Source of the DNA: Candidatus Portnoybacteria bacterium CG10_big_fil_rev_8_21_14_0_10_36_7
GTDB lineage: Bacteria; Patescibacteriota; Minisyncoccia; Portnoybacterales; PFDW01
Direction: 5' to 3'
Assembly (NCBI GenBank): GCA_002793835.1
Contig: PFDW01000009.1
Location: forward strand, 1 to 9,423
Length of the DNA stretch: 9,423 nt
The notes below the pieces were generated by a model. The model ran no database searches. It was given only the letters and a program-made list of their open reading frames with translations, and was not told where the DNA came from. Each line of letters begins with the position of its first letter. Within the stretch, counting starts at the first letter, position 1. The translations under genes and the position numbers were made by a program. This document shows, piece by piece, positions 1-6,153 of this stretch.

Positions 1-2
1 AG

Positions 3-41
3 AAAAACATTCCACCCATGCCACAGGCTAGGAATTACTAA
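3..41 (+). CDS. Possible 3' end of an unidentified gene (partial)
   Basis: In frame 3 the left edge reads KNIPPMPQARNY and then a TAA stop at 39-41. A gene ending here would fit the + strand terminator at 116-147, which needs an upstream + strand transcript. Twelve codons are too few to identify a product. There is a competing reading: on the minus strand an ATG at 59-57 opens a frame (MLELFKLVIPSLWHGWNVF) that runs off the left edge, with AAGGA three bases before it, which is too close for an ideal ribosome binding site. I prefer the + strand end because of the terminator orientation, but neither reading is secure. Confidence 0.25.
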   Translation, partial: KNIPPMPQARNY

Positions 42-57
42 CTTAAACAATTCCAGC

Positions 58-87
58 ATTAATCCTTGAATTAATTCAAGGATTAAT
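58..87. repeat. 30-bp perfect palindrome
   Basis: Each half is 15 bases (ATTAATCCTTGAATT and its exact reverse complement), with the centre between 72 and 73 and no spacer. The match breaks at 57/88. In RNA it could fold as a hairpin with a small central loop. It is followed by TAGTAAC and a run of five T at 95-99, so it could be a weak terminator just ahead of the stronger one at 116-147. As DNA it could equally be a binding site for a dimeric protein. Confidence 0.7.
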
Positions 88-115
88 TAGTAACTTTTTA
101 TTGCAGTATAAACGC

Positions 116-147
116 AAAGGAGCTACGTAATGTAGCTCCTTTTTTGT
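116..147 (+). terminator. Rho-independent terminator
   Basis: An 11-bp perfect stem (116-126 with 132-142, core AGGAGCTAC / GTAGCTCCT) encloses a 5-base loop, GTAAT. It runs into a T tract that reads CTTTTTTG at 139-146. The T tract makes it a + strand terminator for something starting left of the window. The flanking AAA/TTT pairs also give a weaker T-rich tail on the minus strand (TTTGCGTTTA), so it may also stop the tRNA-Gly transcript, which points towards it. Confidence 0.8.
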
Positions 148-150
148 TTG

Positions 151-222
151 AGCGGGATACCAGAATCGAACTGGCGTCTTCACCTTGGAAGGGTGACATA
201 ATAGCCATTATACGAATCCCGC
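151..222 (-). tRNA. tRNA-Gly (anticodon TCC)
   Basis: Read on the minus strand this gives a complete 72-base cloverleaf. The acceptor stem is GCGGGAT / ATCCCGC with discriminator T. The D arm begins GTATAATGGCT. The anticodon stem is TCACC / GGTGA around the loop CTTCCAA, so the anticodon is TCC. The T arm is GCCAG / CTGGT around TTCGATT. It closely resembles bacterial tRNA-Gly(UCC). The bases after the discriminator are CAA, so CCA is not encoded and must be added by a nucleotidyltransferase. Confidence 0.95.
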
Positions 223-259
223 ATTATTGAGATGTTAAATTAGATTGAAATCTGCCTTA

Positions 260-288
260 TTTATATCATATTCTTGCTACTTTTGCAA
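260..288 (-). promoter_or_regulatory. Promoter of tRNA-Gly
   Basis: On the minus strand TTGCAA (288-283) and TATAAA (265-260) are separated by 17 bases. This predicts transcription starting near 253, giving a leader of about 30 bases before the tRNA 5' end at 222. It interleaves with the oppositely directed promoter at 274-303, so the two polymerases would compete for the same DNA. Confidence 0.6.
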
Positions 289-303
289 TCCGAGTGGTAT
301 AAT
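274..303 (+). promoter_or_regulatory. Extended -10 promoter of the seven-helix membrane protein
   Basis: TTGCTA (274-279) and TATAAT (298-303) are separated by 18 bases, with the extended -10 element TGG at 295-297. Only seven bases separate the -10 box from the ATG at 311. Transcription should therefore begin at or within a base or two of the start codon, giving a leaderless mRNA. The promoter lies inside the longer frame that could begin with TTG at 245, which argues against that upstream start. Confidence 0.7.
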
Positions 304-310
304 CTATTTA

Positions 311-976
311 ATGAATTTATTTTCTATTACCGAGATTTTTTTCACAATAAATGGGCTTCTTTGTTTGGCATGCGCTTTTAAGATGAGAGGAGTATATAAA
401 AAAGGCGGGGCCATATTACATAAATATTTTTCCTATTTCTTTTTCAGTATGGCGGTATTTTTCTTTGTTAATTCTGTTCCGGCTATAATTTCTGGTTTTA
501 GTTTAGATGTTGTCAAGCAAAGTTTTTCAATATCTCAGCTTTTCTTATTTTTGTCACTGGCTTTTTTTATGATGGTGCCAACTGGTATTTGGTTGCCCAC
601 ACTAAAAAAACCAATTTTTGTTGTAGTTGTCATTGCGGGCGTATTAAGCGTTTCGCTCACACCTTTTTATTATAAGTTAAGTCCAATAATCGTTGATAAC
701 TTTATTAGTTGGCAACTACCACTGTTTCTTGGGCTTTATGGTTTTTTAGTATCTGCTATTATTGCTGGAGCTAGCGCTTTATTTTTTTTACGTGGTGGCA
801 TGATTGCTATTGAGGCAAAATCAAAAAAGAGGTCATATGTTTTTGCATTAGCCTCTTTTTTATTATTGTTTAGTGCTTTTTTTTGGGCAGGAGAGACATC
901 GCCATGGTTGCCGTTGTCATATATTGCGGGTATACTTGGGTATCTCCTAGCCTATGTCGGGGTGTATATGATCTAA
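311..976 (+). CDS. Seven-helix integral membrane protein, unknown function
   Basis: This is a 221-residue protein made almost entirely of hydrophobic segments, at roughly residues 6-24, 40-62, 76-95, 101-118, 134-160, 175-194 and 199-220. The seven helices are joined by short basic loops such as MRGVYKK (25-31) and KSKKR (169-173). I see no catalytic motif and no soluble domain. The layout recalls the seven-helix sensor modules found in front of some histidine kinases, but here nothing is attached; that resemblance is inference. The ATG at 311 is preferred over an in-frame TTG at 245 because a strong promoter lies between them, with its -10 box 7 bases before the ATG. No Shine-Dalgarno site is present. 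The gene runs towards the kinase at 973-2730, and the two stop codons overlap. Confidence 0.8.
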   Translation: MNLFSITEIFFTINGLLCLACAFKMRGVYKKGGAILHKYFSYFFFSMAVFFFVNSVPAIISGFSLDVVKQSFSISQLFLFLSLAFFMMVPTGIWLPTLKKPIFVVVVIAGVLSVSLTPFYYKLSPIIVDNFISWQLPLFLGLYGFLVSAIIAGASALFFLRGGMIAIEAKSKKRSYVFALASFLLLFSAFFWAGETSPWLPLSYIAGILGYLLAYVGVYMI

Positions 977-2730
977 ATGTCCTGGATAAATTCAGAAAAT
1001 TGAGCTGATTTTTGTGCGGTAATTAATTCGGGGGATGGTTGAATCGTTGGAAGCCCGATGAAAAAAGTTGTCCCTTTGCCGGCTGTGGATTCAAACCATA
1101 TCCGGCCATTATGTTTTTCTATGATGTTTTTAACTAAATATAACCCAAGTCCTGTGCCTTCGGTGGCTTTAGATATATTGTAGCCTCTAAAGAATTTTTT
1201 AAATATTAATTTTTTGTCTTCTTCTAGTATGCCAAATCCCGTGTCGGAAACTGCAATAATATTTTGATTGGCTTTTTCATCGTAGTGAATGTTTATTTTG
1301 ATCTCGCCATGTTCAGTATATCTATCTGAATTTTCAATTAAATTTGCTACCGCTATTTTAATTTTTTCTTTGTCTAGCTTACTATGGGGTAGCGGTATAT
1401 TCGGCTTATTGAATGTAAACTTTATATTACGTGTTTTCATTTTCTCAATTAGCAGTGACGCCTCTTGAACCGCTTCTGACAAGACTTCTTCAACACTTAA
1501 TTCTTGGAATTTATATAAAAATCTTCCTTCTTCAATTCTGGACACATTGAGTAAATCATTAACCAAGCGAATCATTTGTTCATTTGCATCAAAACTTTTT
1601 TTCAAAAATTTATCTTGTTCGGCTGTGGTCTCTCCGAGATCTTTGTCTATAATCATTTGGATTGTCCACTTAATTGCTGAAAGAGGCGTGCGTAATTGAT
1701 GTGAGACAACAGATATAAACTCACTTTTAATTTTGTCTATTTCTTTCTCTCTGGTAATGTTGTGTACTACCTTCATGTATCCAAAGAGTTTATTATTTAC
1801 ATTACTAATATTGGCAGTGCTTACTTGCAGAGTGAGCTGTTTAGGGCTCGTGTAGGTTAGTTCAACTTTTTCTTTTGACATAGGAGTATTAAGTATTTGA
1901 TAAAGTATTGGTACGGTGCTATTAATATTTTCGTTAATTTGTTTATCAACATAGTCGGACGCTTTAATTTTTAGAAGTTCTGCAAGGCTGGGGTTCATAT
2001 AAGATATTTTATTATCAATCGTATAGACGATAACTCCATCAACCATATTATTAATTATAGCGGTTGTTTTATCTCGTTCAATAATAAGTTCTGCCTCTCG
2101 GCGTTTTAGAACCGACGAAACAACACTTCCAAAGATAGAAGCGCCAAAATAAGCCATTAAAAATGTGTAATAATAGTAACCAACAATTACTGGGTTAATT
2201 GATATTTTAGGAATTGACTCATTAAAGGCGTGATAGTGGGGGATCCCGCCGATAGAGTTCGCATAATATTGGCTAAAGGTTAATACGGAAAAAATAATAA
2301 TTGTAATAGCGGAGACAGTAACTATTCCGCGCCAGCGATAAACAATTAATGCGATAATTAATGGCACGAATAACATAACAGCGCCTGGGCTTTCAATTGC
2401 ACCACTGTAAAAGAAAAATGCGGAAAATATTGCTAAATCAAAATAAACCTGAATAAAGCTTAGCAGGGCAAAGCCTTTTTCATTAGTTTTCTCGCCCCGA
2501 AATTTAATATATAAGTAAAGGGATAGGTTAAGAGTTATTTGTAAAATAGCGAGCGCTAGCATTAGTGATATACCAGCAATTTTTGGAGGAGGGTTAAGTG
2601 GTGATTGCGCAGATTCTCTGATAGCGCGTAATACTTCTCCGCCTACACCTCCAATAGCAATCCAAATCCATCGGGCAATTATTATTCCTCGATGAATATT
2701 GATTGTTTTATCTCTGTTTTCCGCGTCCAT
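973..2730 (-). CDS. Membrane-bound PAS-domain sensor histidine kinase
   Basis: This 585-residue protein is a sensor kinase that should autophosphorylate on a histidine and pass the phosphate to a response regulator. The N-terminal part (about 15-206) holds roughly six membrane helices, the clearest at 52-76, 92-108, 115-131, 135-155 and 180-206, with no large extracytoplasmic domain. Residues about 218-326 read as a PAS domain (NNMVDGVIVYTIDNKISYMN). The HisKA domain carries SHQLRTPL with the phospho-acceptor H344. The HATPase domain has the N box NLIEN (463-467), the G1 box DTGFG (496-500) and the G2 box GTGLGL (525-530), so all catalytic elements are present. The start follows a TATAAT by eight bases. 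No response regulator lies beside it on the same strand. The core is strikingly like that of the kinase at 3054-3995, so the receiver at 4005-4376 is a candidate partner; that is inference. Confidence 0.93.
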   Translation of the reverse strand: MDAENRDKTINIHRGIIIARWIWIAIGGVGGEVLRAIRESAQSPLNPPPKIAGISLMLALAILQITLNLSLYLYIKFRGEKTNEKGFALLSFIQVYFDLAIFSAFFFYSGAIESPGAVMLFVPLIIALIVYRWRGIVTVSAITIIIFSVLTFSQYYANSIGGIPHYHAFNESIPKISINPVIVGYYYYTFLMAYFGASIFGSVVSSVLKRREAELIIERDKTTAIINNMVDGVIVYTIDNKISYMNPSLAELLKIKASDYVDKQINENINSTVPILYQILNTPMSKEKVELTYTSPKQLTLQVSTANISNVNNKLFGYMKVVHNITREKEIDKIKSEFISVVSHQLRTPLSAIKWTIQMIIDKDLGETTAEQDKFLKKSFDANEQMIRLVNDLLNVSRIEEGRFLYKFQELSVEEVLSEAVQEASLLIEKMKTRNIKFTFNKPNIPLPHSKLDKEKIKIAVANLIENSDRYTEHGEIKINIHYDEKANQNIIAVSDTGFGILEEDKKLIFKKFFRGYNISKATEGTGLGLYLVKNIIEKHNGRIWFESTAGKGTTFFIGLPTIQPSPELITAQKSAQFSEFIQDI

Positions 2731-2738
2731 TACGATTG

Positions 2739-2747
2739 ATTATACCA
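2739..2747 (-). promoter_or_regulatory. Extended -10 promoter of the PAS histidine kinase
   Basis: On the minus strand TGGTATAAT (2747-2739) is identical to the extended -10 element in front of the membrane protein at 311. Eight bases separate it from the ATG at 2730, so the transcript should start at or next to the start codon. No good -35 hexamer is visible 16-18 bases upstream; the extended -10 may compensate. Confidence 0.6.
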
Positions 2748-2796
2748 CAATCATAGTTTTTTAACTGTTGAAAACAAAGATAGTCATTATAATGAT

Positions 2797-2819
2797 AAAA
2801 ATCCCTCGTGTAGAGAGAC
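2797..2819 (-). terminator. Probable terminator of tRNA-Pro
   Basis: Just downstream of the tRNA on the minus strand, TCTCTC (2818-2813) pairs with GAGGGA (2807-2802). This is six base pairs with one G-U, around a 5-base loop, followed at once by five T (2801-2797). The stem is short, so the call is moderate. It would separate the tRNA transcript from the kinase gene that follows in the same direction. Confidence 0.45.
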
Positions 2820-2826
2820 TTTTATT

Positions 2827-2900
2827 TGGTCGGAGAGCCGAGAATCGAACTCGGGCCACCTGCTCCCAAAGCAGGCGTACTACCACTATACGACTCTCCG
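2827..2900 (-). tRNA. tRNA-Pro (anticodon TGG)
   Basis: On the minus strand a 71-base cloverleaf plus an encoded CCA is present. The acceptor stem is CGGAGAG / CTCTCCG with discriminator A, then CCA (2829-2827). The D arm is GTAT / GTAC around AGTGGTA. The anticodon stem is CCTGC / GCAGG around TTTGGGA, so the anticodon is TGG. The T arm is CCGAG / CTCGG around TTCGATT. The C1-G72 pair and discriminator A are typical of proline tRNAs. The D arm is short and starts TCGTATA exactly as in the tRNA-Gly at 151-222. Unlike that tRNA, CCA is encoded here. Confidence 0.95.
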
Positions 2901-2942
2901 ATAGCTACGGTTTTAGCGGTCAATCGTTTCGCTTATTATATA

Positions 2943-2971
2943 TTTATACTACAGGAAAGCTTAATAGGCAA
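2943..2971 (-). promoter_or_regulatory. Promoter of tRNA-Pro
   Basis: On the minus strand TTGCCT (2971-2966) and TATAAA (2948-2943) are separated by 17 bases, the same hexamer style and spacing as at tRNA-Gly. Transcription should start near 2936, giving a leader of about 36 bases. A second candidate -10 box, TATAAT at 2940-2935, lies just downstream but lacks a good -35. Confidence 0.55.
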
Positions 2972-2989
2972 ATTATCCCCAGATACGAC

Positions 2990-3018
2990 TTGGGTTATTT
3001 GAATATTACTGTTAAAAT
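2990..3018 (+). promoter_or_regulatory. Promoter of the kinase-receiver-pilus ATPase operon
   Basis: TTGGGT (2990-2995) and TAAAAT (3013-3018) are separated by 17 bases, with an extended TGT before the -10 box. Transcription should start near 3025. An ATG sits exactly there (3025-3027) and opens an 8-codon frame, MVKSRFQI, ending in TAA at 3049-3051, three bases before the ATG of the kinase at 3054. The kinase would then have a leader of about 29 bases holding this mini-ORF. Confidence 0.5.
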
Positions 3019-3053
3019 GTACATATGGTTAAGAGTAGATTTCAGATATAAAT

Positions 3054-3995
3054 ATGGCTAATTCAAGTTCTTTAACTTTGAATATATTTAAACAATGTCG
3101 TATAAGAGCGGTCCCTCTGTGGCAATGCCCACAATTTTTATTTTTGGTAATGGGCGTTATCAATATTGCTTCCATGATTTTGGCTTATGTGTTTGGTCGC
3201 GATTTATTATCTGTTGAGTTTGTTATCGTAATAGTTGTTAGTATTGCCATCGTTCTTTTATTTTTAAGTTATATAATAACTCGTAATTTTGAAAAATTGA
3301 TGGAGCTTAATCAAATGAAAACAGAATTTATTAGTATTATATCCCACCAATTACGTACGCCATTATCAGCAACTCGTTGGGCGGTGAGCACCATGTTGGC
3401 GGGCGGGCAAACAGAAGAAGACAAATTAAGTTATTTGGCACTACTTAAAGAAAATAACGATAGAATGGTGAGGCTGTTAAATGATTTATTGTTGGTGGCC
3501 AGAATTGAGCAGGGGAGAGTTGATTTTAAACCGCAGAAATTTTTGATGCAGGACGTGGCTGCGCAAGTTGTTAATAATTTTAAAAATTATGCCAAGGCCA
3601 ATAATGTTAATATAGTTGTTGAAGGAGGAGACGAAAATTGCTTAGTGATGGCGGATCCAGAATATATAAAGTTGGTGATTCAAAATTTAGTAGATAATTC
3701 TGTAAGGTATATTGTAAAAAAAGGGCAAGTTACAGTTAAAACATTTTTGAAGCGCGGTAATGTAGTCTGTGCAGTAAAAGATACTGGAGTGGGGATACCT
3801 CTTTCTGATCAGAATCAAATATTTCAAAAATTTTTTCGATCTAAGAATGTTATGCGTTATCAAACTGAAGGAACTGGCTTGGGACTGTTTATAGCAAAAG
3901 CGATAATAGAATTTTCTGGTGGTAAAATGTACTTTAAGTCGAAAGAGAATCAAGGGTCGATATTTTATTTTACTTTACCAATAGCTAAAAAATAA
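3054..3995 (+). CDS. Short membrane sensor histidine kinase
   Basis: This 313-residue kinase consists of a membrane anchor and a complete catalytic core with no recognisable sensor domain. Two helices, about 27-47 and 54-76, are joined by a loop of only about six residues. It therefore cannot bind a ligand through a large outer domain and probably senses the membrane or a partner protein (inference). The HisKA domain begins near 85 with the phospho-acceptor H98 in SHQLRTPL. The HATPase domain shows the N box NLVDN (211-215), DTGVGIP (243-249) and GTGLGL (273-278). The HisKA segment is very similar to that of the kinase at 973-2730, suggesting duplication. The start has no Shine-Dalgarno site. 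The receiver gene follows after nine bases, making it the likely phosphorylation partner. Confidence 0.93.
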   Translation: MANSSSLTLNIFKQCRIRAVPLWQCPQFLFLVMGVINIASMILAYVFGRDLLSVEFVIVIVVSIAIVLLFLSYIITRNFEKLMELNQMKTEFISIISHQLRTPLSATRWAVSTMLAGGQTEEDKLSYLALLKENNDRMVRLLNDLLLVARIEQGRVDFKPQKFLMQDVAAQVVNNFKNYAKANNVNIVVEGGDENCLVMADPEYIKLVIQNLVDNSVRYIVKKGQVTVKTFLKRGNVVCAVKDTGVGIPLSDQNQIFQKFFRSKNVMRYQTEGTGLGLFIAKAIIEFSGGKMYFKSKENQGSIFYFTLPIAKK

Positions 3996-4004
3996 ATTAA
4001 AAAA

Positions 4005-4376
4005 ATGCAAAAAATTATTATAATAGAAGACGAGAGGAGCTTACAAAAAACTTTATCGGATGGATTAATCCAAGATGGTTTTGAAGTATTTAGCGCACTG
4101 GACGGGGAAACTGGTATAGCACTTGCTAAAAAAGAAAAGCCTGATTTAATTTTGCTGGATTTAATTTTGCCGAAAATGGACGGTTTTGAGGTTTTGCGAC
4201 AGCTTAAGATGGGCGAAGAGACAAAATCATCGATGGTTATTGTGTTAACTAACCTAGAAAGTAGTGGTGATGTTGAAAAAGTATTGGAGCTTGGTGCGAC
4301 AACATATTTAGTTAAGGCAAATTATGGACTTCAAGAAATAATTGAAAAAATTAAAGAGACATTAAATAAGAAATAA
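4005..4376 (+). CDS. Receiver-only response regulator (CheY-like)
   Basis: This 123-residue protein is a single receiver domain with no DNA-binding or enzymatic output. The acidic pocket E8-D9, the phospho-acceptor D52 in LLDLILP, the switch residue T82 and the conserved K104 are all visible. The residue after K104 is Ala where most receivers have Pro. A receiver of this kind must act by binding a partner, as CheY does. It sits between a kinase and a pilus assembly ATPase, nine bases after the first and 14 before the second, so a direct effect on the pilus motor is the natural hypothesis, though not shown by sequence. The start ATG follows an A-rich stretch without a Shine-Dalgarno site. Confidence 0.93.
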   Translation: MQKIIIIEDERSLQKTLSDGLIQDGFEVFSALDGETGIALAKKEKPDLILLDLILPKMDGFEVLRQLKMGEETKSSMVIVLTNLESSGDVEKVLELGATTYLVKANYGLQEIIEKIKETLNKK

Positions 4377-4390
4377 AGGCGCTAAATTAA

Positions 4391-6133
4391 ATGAAGGTTG
4401 AAGTGGAACAATTAAAAGCATTTTTGTTAGACGGAGGGGTAATTGATGCTAAGTCTCTTAAAGAAGCTGAGGAGAAAGCGTCGGCTTCGCAACAGAGGCT
4501 AGAGGCAGTTTTAGTATCTGAAAAATTGGTGAAAGAGGAGGAGTTGACCAAACTGAAGGCCTATATTTTGGGAATTCCATTTGTGAATTTAGAAGCAGAA
4601 AAAGTGCCATTTGAGGTTTTACAAATTATTCCTGAGTCAATTGCACGACAGCATAATATAATCGCTTACAAAAAAACCGCAACTGGTTTGGAGGTGGCGA
4701 TGTTTGACCCAGAAGATTTACAGACAATTGATTTTATTACTAAAAAAGCTGATATTAAAATTTTACCTAGGTTAACATCAAAAGAAAGTATAAACAATGT
4801 TTTAAAACAGTATCAGAAAAGTTTACAGGCCGAATTCGGAGATATTATTGAAAAAGAAGTTCGTCAGTCTAACATTAATAATAAATCAGCTACAACGCAG
4901 GACCTTTTAAAAATTTCTCAAGATCTGCCAGTAATTAGAATCGTAGAAACCTTACTGAAGCACGCGGTACTGCAACATGCTTCGGATATTCACATTGAGC
5001 CTTTAGAAAAAGAGGTAGTGGTTAGATACCGGATAGATGGTGTTTTAAGAGATGCCATGATGTTGCCTAGTCAAATATGCCAAGCAGTAGTGGCACGTAT
5101 TAAAGTATTGGCAAATTTAAAAATTGATGAGCATCGCTTGCCACAAGACGGAAGATTTAAATTGGAAAGCACAGATAGTAATGTTTCTTTGCGTGTGTCT
5201 ATTTTGCCGGTTTATGATGGCGAAAAGATTGTTATGCGTTTGTTGTTTGAAGATAGTGGAGGATATACATTGGAAGCCATGGGCGTAAGAGGGGAGTCGT
5301 TAGAAAAAATTCACGCGCAATTAAAAAAACCACACGGAATGATTTTAGTTACAGGGCCAACTGGTAGCGGTAAGACAACTACACTTTATACGATGATGGA
5401 AATTTTAAATACACCGGGAGTTAATATTTCAACCATTGAAGACCCTATAGAATATCGGATGCAAAGAATTAATCAAACGCAGGTTCGCCCAAAAATTGGT
5501 TTAACTTTTGCTAATGGTTTGCGTTCTTTGGTCAGGCAAGACCCCGATATTATTATGGTAGGGGAAATCAGAGATAATGAAACTGCGGAGTTAGTAGTTA
5601 ATGCTGCTTTAACTGGGCACTTGGTGTTATCAACTTTGCATACAAATTCTTCGGCTGGCGCAATGCCTCGATTAATTGATATGGGGGTTGAGCCATTTTT
5701 GATTTCGTCAACTATTAATATTGTTATTGCTCAACGCTTAGTTCGTAGGTTGTGCCCAGATGGCAGAGAAAAATATAAACTCTCTAAAGCAGAAATTGAT
5801 AGCTTAAGCGCGAGTTTTGATATGGCCGGTTTAATGGATAAAATCAAACAGGCTAAGATTATTCATCCAGACGCAACTTTGGAAACAATTGATTTTTTTA
5901 GGCCAGGACAAAGCAAAAATTGTTCTGATGGATATAAGGGGAGAATAGGGGTATTTGAAGTTTTATCAATTAGTGATAAAATAAGAGAAATGGTGGTACA
6001 AAAAACTCCGTCGGACATTATTGAAAAACAAGCAAGACAAGAAGGGATGATGACTATGTTGGAAGATGGATTTATAAAAGCAATTCAAGGCATTACATCT
6101 TTAGAAGAAGTAATGTTGGTAACACAAGAATAA
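4391..6133 (+). CDS. pilB: Type IV pilus assembly ATPase, PilB/GspE family
   Basis: This 580-residue cytoplasmic hexameric ATPase should power pilin polymerisation. The N-terminal part (about 1-145) matches the MshEN/T2SSE-N layout. Its RLEAVLVSEKL stretch from R36 has Glu where c-di-GMP-binding MshEN domains carry Gly, so nucleotide binding there is doubtful. The ATPase part has a typical first lobe (HASDIHIEP, about 196-204), Walker A GPTGSGKT (322-329, K328), the Asp box around E350-D351, Walker B with GEIRD (391-395), and the His box with H410 and H417. Length is normal for PilB. The family's zinc-binding four-cysteine motif is reduced to C455 (LCPDG) and C511 (NCSDGYKGR). PilB rather than the retraction ATPase PilT is indicated by the N domain and this region. 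No pilC, pilT or pilin gene follows; a surface protein does. Confidence 0.93.
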   Translation: MKVEVEQLKAFLLDGGVIDAKSLKEAEEKASASQQRLEAVLVSEKLVKEEELTKLKAYILGIPFVNLEAEKVPFEVLQIIPESIARQHNIIAYKKTATGLEVAMFDPEDLQTIDFITKKADIKILPRLTSKESINNVLKQYQKSLQAEFGDIIEKEVRQSNINNKSATTQDLLKISQDLPVIRIVETLLKHAVLQHASDIHIEPLEKEVVVRYRIDGVLRDAMMLPSQICQAVVARIKVLANLKIDEHRLPQDGRFKLESTDSNVSLRVSILPVYDGEKIVMRLLFEDSGGYTLEAMGVRGESLEKIHAQLKKPHGMILVTGPTGSGKTTTLYTMMEILNTPGVNISTIEDPIEYRMQRINQTQVRPKIGLTFANGLRSLVRQDPDIIMVGEIRDNETAELVVNAALTGHLVLSTLHTNSSAGAMPRLIDMGVEPFLISSTINIVIAQRLVRRLCPDGREKYKLSKAEIDSLSASFDMAGLMDKIKQAKIIHPDATLETIDFFRPGQSKNCSDGYKGRIGVFEVLSISDKIREMVVQKTPSDIIEKQARQEGMMTMLEDGFIKAIQGITSLEEVMLVTQE

Positions 6134-6144
6134 AATAGTATAAT
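6116..6144 (+). promoter_or_regulatory. Promoter of the giant surface protein
   Basis: TTGGTA (6116-6121) lies inside the last codons of the pilus ATPase gene, and TATAAT (6139-6144) lies just after its stop, with a 17-base spacer. Nine bases separate the -10 box from the ATG at 6154, so transcription should begin at or just before the start codon. No terminator is seen after the ATPase gene, so readthrough from the operon is also possible. Confidence 0.65.
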
Positions 6145-6153
6145 TAACAATAA

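Noticed and set aside
245..310. Upstream TTG start extending the membrane protein by 22 residues
   Set aside because: The added part is cysteine-rich and unlike a signal sequence, and the promoter at 274-303 would lie inside it.
2784..2795. 12-bp palindrome containing TATAAT on both strands
   Set aside because: It is AT-rich and short enough to be chance; neither orientation has a convincing -35 box or a gene at the right distance.
2768..3061. 97-codon + strand frame
   Set aside because: It runs through the antisense of the tRNA-Pro gene and both flanking promoters, has no domain, and its middle is simply the tRNA reverse complement translated.
3687..3953. 88-codon minus strand frame
   Set aside because: It lies wholly inside the HATPase region of the + strand kinase, whose motifs are intact.
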